A stretch of DNA of 64,000 bases from Streptomyces collinus Tu 365 (GTDB lineage Bacteria > Actinomycetota > Actinomycetes > Streptomycetales > Streptomycetaceae). The stretch's first letter is position 1. Each line of letters begins with the position of its first letter. The notes beneath the pieces are model-generated. The model ran no database searches. It was not told where the DNA came from and worked only from the letters and a program-made list of their open reading frames with translations. This document shows positions 1 through 9,954 of this stretch, piece after piece. The DNA lies in the NCBI RefSeq assembly GCF_000444875.1, contig NC_021985.1:3729535-3793534 (forward strand). The letters run 5' to 3'. A program made the translations under genes and the position numbers.

Positions 1-610
1 CGAGCGCGTACAGGTCGGTGTACGGGCCGACGGCGCCGCCCATCGCCTGCTCGGGCGCCATGTAGGCGGGCGAGCCGATGGGTGAGCCGGTGTGGGTCAG
101 GCGCGTGGTGTCGGTGTCCATCACGGAGGCCACGCCCAGGTCGAGGACGGTGACGGTGCCGTCCTGCTTGACCATCACGTTCCGCGGCTTGAGGTCGCGG
201 TGCACGATCGGCACCGCGTGCACGGCGCTGAGCACGGCGCAGAGCTGCGCGGCCACGGCGACCGACCACTGCCACGGGTAGGGGTCGTGCTCGGCGAGGT
301 GGTCGGAGAGGTCGGCGCCGTCGACGTACTGCATGACGAGGAACAGCTCCTCGCCCTCGCTGCCGGCGTCGTGCACGGTGACCAGCCCGGGGTGGTCGAC
401 CTGCGCGGTGACCCGGCACTCGCGCACGAACCGGCGGCGCAGTTCGTCGGCCTCCTGGCCGGCCACCTTGTCGGGGCGCAGCAGCTTCACCGCGACGCGC
501 CGGTCGAGCCGCTGGTCGTACGCCGTCCAGACCTGGCCCATGCCGCCCTGGCCGATGAGGGTGGACAACTCGTAGCGACCGGCGACGACACGTCCTGCCG
601 CCACGCTCAC
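1..610 (-). CDS. Serine/threonine protein kinase (Pkn-type), N-terminal 203 residues; cut by window edge
   Basis: Hanks-type kinase. The reverse strand translates to a glycine-rich loop GQGGMGQVW (about residues 20-28), the ATP-binding lysine in VAVKLL (K42), the catalytic loop HRDLKPRN (D139) and the activation segment ending in GSPAYMAPEQ. The metal-binding motif reads DLG (D157) instead of the usual DFG; the aspartate is kept, so activity is expected. The GTG start at 610 overlaps the stop of the upstream membrane-protein gene as GTGA, so the two are probably translationally coupled. The C-terminal part, where sensor or transmembrane segments would lie, is outside the window, so ligand and topology cannot be judged. 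Confidence 0.93.
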   Translation of the reverse strand, partial: MSVAAGRVVAGRYELSTLIGQGGMGQVWTAYDQRLDRRVAVKLLRPDKVAGQEADELRRRFVRECRVTAQVDHPGLVTVHDAGSEGEELFLVMQYVDGADLSDHLAEHDPYPWQWSVAVAAQLCAVLSAVHAVPIVHRDLKPRNVMVKQDGTVTVLDLGVASVMDTDTTRLTHTGSPIGSPAYMAPEQAMGGAVGPYTDLYAL

Positions 611-1236
611 CGTCCGCCCTCGTGACCGGCGCCCGGCATCCCGTCGGGGTGGCCGCCCTGGTGTCCGTCGTGGTGGCGCAGGTAGTCGCTCAGCTCGTCC
701 AGTTCGGCGCGGACCTGGTCGATCCGGGCGGGCGCCGGGCGCTGCGGCGGGGGCCCGGGGACGGGGGTGTGCGTCAGGGGCGGCGTGGTGGGCGGCGTCC
801 GCAGCCCGTCGGGGTTGTGCGGCGCGGTCGTCGCGGTGAACGGCGACGCCGGCTGCGGGTAGCCGTAGGCCGGGCCGGGTCCGTGGACCGCGCGCAGGCC
901 CTGGTAGTGCCGGCTCTCGGCCACCAGGTAGTACACGACCGCCAGGGCCAGGGTGATGAGCAGGATGCTCAGGCCCAGGTAGCCGCCGGGGGTGTGGATC
1001 TCGTCGCCGGGCTCGCTGCCCAGCAGCACGATGCTGAGGATGTCGGCCGCCAGCACCGCCACGAACAGGCCCCAGTCCAGGGACTTGCGCGTGACGACGG
1101 CCAGCCGCAGCAGGACCACCCAGGCCAGGAAGCCGATGCTGAAGACCGCGACCGCGACGAACAGCACACGCAGGAAGACGAGCCACGCGAGGTGCGGTGG
1201 CTGCTTCGCCGGCTGTGCGTAGCCGTGGCCTTGCAT
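607..1236 (-). CDS. Integral membrane protein with Pro-rich and His/Gly-rich cytoplasmic tail
   Basis: A 209-residue protein of unknown function. Three hydrophobic segments follow a short N-terminus (roughly residues 15-37, 45-68 and 80-103). A proline/threonine-rich stretch comes next, then a charged segment (RIDQVRAELDELSDYL) that could form a short coiled coil, and a His/Gly-rich end. The ATG at 1236 is chosen because AGGAG lies 6 bases upstream; an in-frame start about 110 bases further up has no such site. The stop overlaps the GTG of the following kinase gene, which suggests the pair is co-transcribed and that this protein may partner or anchor the kinase; that role is inference. The family could not be named. 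Confidence 0.75.
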   Translation of the reverse strand: MQGHGYAQPAKQPPHLAWLVFLRVLFVAVAVFSIGFLAWVVLLRLAVVTRKSLDWGLFVAVLAADILSIVLLGSEPGDEIHTPGGYLGLSILLITLALAVVYYLVAESRHYQGLRAVHGPGPAYGYPQPASPFTATTAPHNPDGLRTPPTTPPLTHTPVPGPPPQRPAPARIDQVRAELDELSDYLRHHDGHQGGHPDGMPGAGHEGGR

Positions 1237-1340
1237 GGCTGCTCCTGATGCCTGAAATGGGCGTACCTGTCCGCCCGGTGTGCTCCACCGGGCCGACGAC
1301 ACCACTCGTGCGATGGTCGCATCGAGCATATGGCCCGACA

Positions 1341-1377
1341 CGGACAAGCGGTCCGGGTTGTACCGAACCGTTGTCCG
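1341..1377 (-). terminator. Stem-loop downstream of the methylase gene
   Basis: Arms CGGACAAGCGGT (1341-1352) and ACCGTTGTCCG (1367-1377) pair with a one-base bulge around a 14-base loop. The hairpin begins about 10 bases after the methylase stop on the reverse strand. No T-run follows, as is common in high-GC actinomycetes. Confidence 0.5.
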
Positions 1378-1387
1378 GCCGCCGCCG

Positions 1388-3685
1388 TCAATCCGGCGCG
1401 ACGGTGCCGTCCGTGAGCCCGTCGTACATCCCGCGCACCAACTGCTCCCCCAGCCGGCTCGCGTGACGCAGCGCCCGCTCGAACTCGTCGAGGGCCCTGA
1501 ACCGCGCGCCGTAGCGCAGCTGTTCGTCCAGCGGGAGCCGGGGCAGCTGGAGGCGGCGGACGTCCAGGCGGGTGGCGGTGGAGGCGTAGCTGCTGGCCCG
1601 GCGGTGGTTGGCGGTGCCGCGCAGGAAGCCGGCGAGGAACCAGGGGTCGAGCGCCGCGGGATCGGGGCGCAGCAGCACGAGGTTGCGGCCCAGGGCGGCG
1701 CCCCCGGTCGTTCCGTCGATCACGCGCGCCACCGAGCCGCCGCCGAGCACCGGCAGGACGACGTCGCCCGGTTCGGTCAGCACGGCCTCCTCGTCGCTCT
1801 CCGGAAGCGTCCCGGAGGGCGCGGTCCCGGCGAGCACGTCGTGGTCGGTGAGCACGGGCACGCGCGTGTGGCCGCCGGTGCCGCCGGTGCGCAGCACCAG
1901 CGCGCCGCCGCGCGCGAGTTCGCCGACGGTGGTGAGCGGCCGGCGCGCGGGCGCCACCGGTTCGGCGGGCGGCGGGGTGAGGTCGGCGGTCAGCCGCAGG
2001 GTCACGCCGAGGCGTTCGCGCACCGCCGTGAGCTGTTCGACGCCGTCGGCCGGCCCGGACGGCGGCAGGTGCCGGGCGGGCGCGAGGTCCACGTCGTCGT
2101 CGAGCAGTTCGATGACCGGTACGGCACGTGCCAGGCCCGGCCGTTCCGCCGACCGTTCCCCGCGTGCGAAGGCGCGCCAGGCCTCCAGGACGGCGTCCCG
2201 CACCGCCTGCCAGTCCGGGCCGCCGCGCGCCTCGCCCGCGAACCGCCCGGTGTCGGCGAGCAGCACCTCGGGCGCCGCGGGCGTCCGGCCCGGCCTGCGC
2301 AGCACCCACAGGTGGAGCGGGATGTTGTACGGCGGTGCCGCGCCGACCGGCAACGCGACCACGGCCCGCAGCGCGCCCCGGCGCAACAGGTCGGCGCGGA
2401 TCCGGCGCCCGGACCGGCGGGAGGCGGCGGCCGGCGGCATGAGCAGGACGGCGGTGCCCTCGTCGGCCAGGCGGGCCAGCGCGTGCTGGACCCAGGCCAG
2501 CTCGGACTCGGTGCGCGCGGGGAAGCCGTACTCCCAGCGGGGGTCGTAGGCCAGTTCGTCGTGGCCCCAGTTGCGCTCGTTGAACGGCGGATGGCACAGG
2601 ACGGCGTCGGCCCGCAGCCCGGGGTGGGCGTCGCCGCGCAGGGTGTCGCCCGCGGCGGCGCGGACGGTGGCCCGGGACCGCAGGGCGAGGCGCAGCGCGG
2701 TCAGCGCGGCGAGGTCGGCGGAGCTGTCCTGGGCGTACAGCTCCTGGTCGGGGCGCGGGTCCACGGCGCGCAGCAGAGCGCCGGTGCCGCAGGCCGGGTC
2801 CAGGACGGTGCGGGCGGGTCCGGCGAGGTCGGCCATCAGCCGGGCCAGCTCGGCCGGGGTGAGCGTGTACTGGCGCGGGTTGGCGTCCAGGTGCCGGCCC
2901 AGCAGGAACTCGAAGGTCTGCCGCGCCCCCGTCCCGGCGGCCAGCTCGGCCGCCCCGCGCAGCAGGGGGGCGGAGGCGAGGAGCCGGTCGCCGGCCGGGA
3001 CGGGGATCGCGGGGGCCGGGGCCGCTGGGGCCGGGGCCGCGGGGGTGGCGGGGGCGGGCGGGGTCGCGCCGGGCGCGGCGGGTACGGCGGCGGGCGCGGG
3101 GGTCGCCGTGTGCTCGGGGGTCACGGCGTGCGCGGGGCTCGCGGCGGGTGCGGTCGCGGCGTGCGCGGGGCTCGCCGGGGGCGTCTGGCCGGTGTTCACA
3201 GCGGGCCCGCCGCCCCTCGCCGGCGAGGGGGCTCCGGCCTCGCCGGTGTGAACACCACCCCCTCCGGTGTGAACACCGGAGGCGTTCGGGGCACCGAAGC
3301 GCGGGGTGAGCACCTGCTCCAGGGCACCGGGCAGCAGCTCGGCCAGCCGCTCGTCGGAGCCCGCGCTCACGTCGAGCCAGACGGTGGGGCGCTCATGGAT
3401 GAGCAGCAGGACGCAGCCCGTGTACGCGAGGGCGGTGACCGGGCCCTCCGGATGCCCGGCGAGCTGCTGCCAGACGCGTTCACGCAGCGGGACCTCGGCG
3501 AGCTTGCCCTGCCGACGCAGCCACGCCTCCACCTCGGCGAGCGCGAAGGAGGGGCTGGTCTCGGTGCCGCCCACCGGCTTGGGGAAGTCGGCGTGCCGGC
3601 GACGCCAGTTGCTGACCGCCGCCCGGCCCACTCCGGCGAGCCGCGCGATACCGGCGGCGGTCACCTCTGTCGCGTTGTCCTGCAC
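1388..3685 (-). CDS. HTH-containing N6-adenine DNA methyltransferase fused to a type I specificity-like domain
   Basis: A 765-residue protein in three parts. Residues 8-35 (VTAAGIARLAGVGRAAVSNW) form an AlpA/MerR-like helix-turn-helix. Residues about 135-235 are an Ala/Pro linker with VHTG/VNTG repeats. From about 255 an HsdM-like domain carries the SAM motif DPACGTGALL (296-305) and motif IV CHPPFNE (364-370). The last 200 residues resemble a type I S-subunit target-recognition domain. Known families would make this a modification enzyme; no restriction subunit is nearby, so an orphan regulatory or protective methylase is the simplest reading. Odd: motif IV begins with His (codon CAT at 2593-2591), where N, D or S is canonical, so catalysis is uncertain. 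The GTG at 3685 has GGGAG 8-10 bases upstream. Confidence 0.85.
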   Translation of the reverse strand: MQDNATEVTAAGIARLAGVGRAAVSNWRRRHADFPKPVGGTETSPSFALAEVEAWLRRQGKLAEVPLRERVWQQLAGHPEGPVTALAYTGCVLLLIHERPTVWLDVSAGSDERLAELLPGALEQVLTPRFGAPNASGVHTGGGGVHTGEAGAPSPARGGGPAVNTGQTPPASPAHAATAPAASPAHAVTPEHTATPAPAAVPAAPGATPPAPATPAAPAPAAPAPAIPVPAGDRLLASAPLLRGAAELAAGTGARQTFEFLLGRHLDANPRQYTLTPAELARLMADLAGPARTVLDPACGTGALLRAVDPRPDQELYAQDSSADLAALTALRLALRSRATVRAAAGDTLRGDAHPGLRADAVLCHPPFNERNWGHDELAYDPRWEYGFPARTESELAWVQHALARLADEGTAVLLMPPAAASRRSGRRIRADLLRRGALRAVVALPVGAAPPYNIPLHLWVLRRPGRTPAAPEVLLADTGRFAGEARGGPDWQAVRDAVLEAWRAFARGERSAERPGLARAVPVIELLDDDVDLAPARHLPPSGPADGVEQLTAVRERLGVTLRLTADLTPPPAEPVAPARRPLTTVGELARGGALVLRTGGTGGHTRVPVLTDHDVLAGTAPSGTLPESDEEAVLTEPGDVVLPVLGGGSVARVIDGTTGGAALGRNLVLLRPDPAALDPWFLAGFLRGTANHRRASSYASTATRLDVRRLQLPRLPLDEQLRYGARFRALDEFERALRHASRLGEQLVRGMYDGLTDGTVAPD

Positions 3686-3773
3686 CGGCCCAGCTCCCCT
3701 CGTCCCGCGTGTGCGCCGAGCATACCGGCGTACACACGATCACGGCATTCACGACCGTGTACTCGACTCCAAG

Positions 3774-3799
3774 TGTGAACCGTGTTGACTCGGTTCACA
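3774..3799. promoter_or_regulatory. Inverted repeat TGTGAACC-N10-GGTTCACA between methylase and small exported protein
   Basis: Perfect 8-bp arms at 3774-3781 and 3792-3799 surround a 10-base spacer containing TTGACT (3785-3790), which could be a -35 element for the rightward gene. It lies about 90 bases upstream of the methylase GTG and 75 upstream of the ATG at 3874. The TGTGAAC core recurs inside the methylase linker. The methylase N-terminal HTH is a candidate binder; this is inference. Confidence 0.5.
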
Positions 3800-3873
3800 G
3801 GCTCTGGTCTCATTGACCCAGCGAACGAGCGGCTGGCCGGAGGGGGCGGCCGTCGTGCCGGAGGGGGTCCGTC

Positions 3874-4107
3874 ATGGGCATGAAGGGCAAGATCGCGTTC
3901 CGCGCCGTCGTGGGGGTCGTGGTCATCGGAGTCGTGTCGGCGAACGCCGGCACCGACGGCAAGGGCGGCGGCACGGGCACCGGGGGCAAGGGTTCCGCGG
4001 CACACCACGCCGACGACGACGTGACCGGCACGGCCGTGGTCACCGTCCGCGCCACGGACGCCTACTTCAGGACGACCGGCTGCGGCGACCGGAAACCGAC
4101 GGGCTGA
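3874..4107 (+). CDS. Small exported hypothetical protein (77 aa)
   Basis: A short gene with a clear ribosome site (GGAGGGGG before ATG 3874) and strong third-position GC. The product starts with a basic stretch (MGMKGKIAFR) and a hydrophobic core (AVVGVVVIGVVSANA) that looks like a signal peptide with possible cleavage after ANA near residue 25. A Gly/Thr/Lys-rich mature segment follows, then a short conserved-looking end (TAVVTVRATDAYFRTTGCGD). No enzymatic motif is visible. It is transcribed away from the methylase and precedes a lipoprotein gene by 122 bases. The family is not recognised. Confidence 0.6.
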   Translation: MGMKGKIAFRAVVGVVVIGVVSANAGTDGKGGGTGTGGKGSAAHHADDDVTGTAVVTVRATDAYFRTTGCGDRKPTG

Positions 4108-4180
4108 CCCCGGGGGGTCACCGCTCCGCCTCGCCCGACACCTCCGCCCGACACCTCGTCCGGCACGCTCGTTCGCGCCT

Positions 4181-4210
4181 CACTTCACCTCACTTCACCT
4201 CATTTCACTT
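4181..4210. repeat. Three tandem copies of a CACTTCACCT decamer upstream of the lipoprotein gene
   Basis: CACTTCACCT occurs at 4181-4190 and again at 4191-4200, followed by a degenerate third copy at 4201-4210, 20 bases before the lipoprotein ATG. It probably lies in the 5' untranslated region; function unknown. Confidence 0.5.
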
Positions 4211-4229
4211 CTCGCAGCAAGGAACTCCC

Positions 4230-4982
4230 ATGCGCCGTACCGCAATCGCCGCCCTCTGTCTCGCCGCCGCGGCCACCGCGGGGCTCACCGGCTGCCACTC
4301 GGGGCAGGACAAGGCGGACGGCAAGCCGAAGGGCCCGTTCGCCGGGCTGAGCGGCGGGCAGATCGCCGACCGCGCGCTGAAGGCCACCACGGGTGCCTCG
4401 TCGCTGCGGATGAAGGGCGACGTCGCCGACGACGGGAGCAAGGGCACCATCGCCCTCGACATGGCCCTGAACAAGAAGGGCGAGTGCGCCGGCACCATGA
4501 GCATGGGCGGTCAGGGCAAGGCCGACCTGGTCAAGACCGGCGACACCGTCTACATGAAGTACGACGAGGCGTTCCTGCGCGCCCAGAGCGACGGCGAGTC
4601 CAAGGCGGACACCGACGCCGCCGTCGGCATGCTGGCCGGCAAGTGGGCCAAGATGGCGGTGAAGGGGCAGGACGCCAAGGACATCGCGGGCTTCTGCGAC
4701 CTGGACTCGGTCCTCGCCGGCGCGGACGACGTCAGCTCGGACGCCACCCGCGGCAGGACCGCCACCGTCGACGGCACCCCGGCGATCGTCCTGCACGAGA
4801 AGGACGGCAAGGACCGGTACACGCTGTACGTGGCGACCGAGGGCAAGCCCTACCTGCTGCGCGTGGACAGCTCCTCCGGAGCGAAGGAGCCGGTGCACCT
4901 GTCCTTCACCGACTACGAGAAGCCGGTCCCGGCGCGGAAGCCGGCCGGGAAGGTCGTCGACCTGGACGCCCTGGGCGGCTGA
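4230..4982 (+). CDS. Secreted lipoprotein, LppX/LprG-like (250 aa)
   Basis: The start ATG 4230 follows AAGGA by 7 bases. The N-terminus is a lipoprotein signal: basic MRR, an alanine-rich core and the lipobox LTGC with the acylated Cys at 22. The mature part contains the pattern GGQIADRALKATTGASSLRMKGDV followed by alternating beta strands (KGTIALDMALNKKGECAG; DTVYMKYDEAF; YTLYVATEGKPYLLRV), as expected of LolA/LppX-type lipid-binding folds in actinobacterial lipoproteins. By analogy it would sit on the outer face of the membrane. It converges with the nuclease gene on the other strand, with a strong hairpin between them. Confidence 0.8.
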   Translation: MRRTAIAALCLAAAATAGLTGCHSGQDKADGKPKGPFAGLSGGQIADRALKATTGASSLRMKGDVADDGSKGTIALDMALNKKGECAGTMSMGGQGKADLVKTGDTVYMKYDEAFLRAQSDGESKADTDAAVGMLAGKWAKMAVKGQDAKDIAGFCDLDSVLAGADDVSSDATRGRTATVDGTPAIVLHEKDGKDRYTLYVATEGKPYLLRVDSSSGAKEPVHLSFTDYEKPVPARKPAGKVVDLDALGG

Positions 4983-5143
4983 GCCGGACGGCGGCCCGCG
5001 CGGCCACCTCGACGTCCCCGCGTGTGCCGAAGGGCAGGCCGGCCCAGCGGCGCCACTCGTCCAGGGAGGCGCCCACGGTCATGGAGGCCGGGGCGACGCA
5101 GTCGGGTACGGGCCGGGGAACCGGATTCGGGACCGCCCACCTT

Positions 5144-5171
5144 GGCCCACCCGGGCTCGCCCGGGTGGGCC
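5144..5171. terminator. Bidirectional terminator hairpin between convergent genes
   Basis: A perfect 12-bp stem (GGCCCACCCGGG at 5144-5155, CCCGGGTGGGCC at 5160-5171) with a CTCG loop sits between the lipoprotein stop (4982) and the nuclease stop (5213). Confidence 0.75.
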
Positions 5172-5212
5172 CACCCCGTCCGGTTCACCGCGCCCGGCTC
5201 ACCCGTCGCGGC

Positions 5213-5932
5213 TCACCGCGCCCGGAACCGCTTCGGTGCCTCGGTCGGGTTGCCGCCCGACGGGAGCTTCTGGTCCGGGCAGGTGGCGAGGACCTTCTTC
5301 ATCGCGGCCTTCTCGGCGGCGGTGACCCACAGCTCGTACTTCTTCTTCACGGCCACCTGGGCGGCCACGTAGGAGCAGCGGTAGGACTTGTTGGGCGGGA
5401 CCCAGGTGGCGGTGTCTCCGTCGCCCTTGCCGCGGTTGGTGCTCGCGTCGACCGCGATGAGGTTGAGCGGGTCGTTGGCCAGGGCTATCCGCTTGCCAAC
5501 GGTCCAGTACTTCGCGCCCTTCTGCCAGGCGTCCGACAGGGCGACGACGTGGTCGATGTCGACCTGGCTGCGGCCGCGCCGGTAGGTGATGTCCTTGCCC
5601 GAGTACGGGTCCGGCTCCAGCAGGCCGTAGCTGACCTTGCAGGTGCCACCGGTGAACCTCACCTCCTTCAGGTCGCGCTTGAGTATGTCGTCGCGGGTGT
5701 CGCAGGAGTTGGAGTCGGTGTCGGCCCAGGCGGTGCCGAAGCGCTCGCGCGCGTAACCGGTCTTCGGGGCCCGTCCCTTGACGGTCAGCGCGTCGGCGGC
5801 GGCCAGGGCCGCTCCCCCGCGCCCGGTCTCCCGCGGACCGGAGGATCCCGTGATCTGCCCGTTCTTGCAGCCGGTCACGGCGACCGCCATGACGGCCACC
5901 AAGGTGATCGTCCCGCCCCTCAGACGCGTCAC
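5213..5932 (-). CDS. Secreted HNH-type nuclease lipoprotein (DUF1524 / GmrSD C-terminal-like)
   Basis: 239 residues. The signal peptide has a lipobox-like VTGC (Cys22). The catalytic region reads SQVDIDHVVALSDAW (D127, H128), then LANDPLNLIAVDASTNRGKGD with conserved Asn and the basic end, the ordered DH...N...N pattern of DUF1524 nucleases. A CDTRDDIL motif (residues 77-84) and paired cysteines suggest an oxidised extracellular fold. Family members in actinomycetes are extracellular nucleases; a scavenging or biofilm-DNA role is inference. GTG at 5932 has a G-rich ribosome site (AGGGGGG). It is transcribed alone after the mfd terminator. Confidence 0.88.
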   Translation of the reverse strand: MTRLRGGTITLVAVMAVAVTGCKNGQITGSSGPRETGRGGAALAAADALTVKGRAPKTGYARERFGTAWADTDSNSCDTRDDILKRDLKEVRFTGGTCKVSYGLLEPDPYSGKDITYRRGRSQVDIDHVVALSDAWQKGAKYWTVGKRIALANDPLNLIAVDASTNRGKGDGDTATWVPPNKSYRCSYVAAQVAVKKKYELWVTAAEKAAMKKVLATCPDQKLPSGGNPTEAPKRFRAR

Positions 5933-6100
5933 GGTGCGCCCCCCTCGCTCGCGCCGGCCGCCGTGCTGTTCGGGCGGACCGTTCCTGCTTCCACGGTAAC
6001 GGGCCGACGGCGTCCAGCAGATGGTCCGATAAGGGGGTCAACCAGGGCAAGAAGGACGTGACTTGTCGTGAGCGGCGACGCGGGGAGCGGGGCGGTACGG

Positions 6101-6135
6101 CCGAAGCCCCGGATCCGGTGGATCCGGGGCTTCGG
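6101..6135 (-). terminator. Terminator of mfd
   Basis: A perfect 16-bp stem (6101-6116 with 6120-6135; arms begin CCGAAGCCCCGGATCC) and a 3-base GGT loop lie 56 bases after the mfd stop. Confidence 0.8.
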
Positions 6136-6190
6136 TGGTCATGACGCCGGCGGCGGTCGCCGGGGAGCGCCGGTCAGGGCCGGCCGGGCG

Positions 6191-9724
<3,534 letters not shown>

Positions 9725-9869
9725 GGAGGAGGCTTTCCGTCCGGGTGTGGGCAACGCGAAGAGCCCGACTCGGGTGAGGGCCGGGGGGTCTCCAGCCTAC
9801 GTCGCCGGGCTCGCGGGCGCCCGAGCCTGTGGACAACTGCGGACCGGTGGAGGACCCGGGGAGCGCGAC

Positions 9870-9914
9870 GACCCGGTGCCGGGAAGTCCTGGCAGGACTT
9901 CCCGGCACCGGGTC
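9870..9914 (-). terminator. Long palindromic terminator after the ABC exporter operon
   Basis: Near-continuous 22-bp arms (9870-9891 and 9893-9914) are separated by a single base; a CTGGCAG tip would form the loop. It starts 41 bases after the permease stop and probably insulates mfd from readthrough. Confidence 0.8.
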
Positions 9915-9954
9915 TTCCCCCGCAACCCCCGTGTGCGGTGGCCGTGCCGTCGGG

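Noticed and set aside
9725..9754. TTG start ten codons upstream in mfd
   Set aside because: TTG without Shine-Dalgarno; MSLHGLLDAV is the expected N-terminus.
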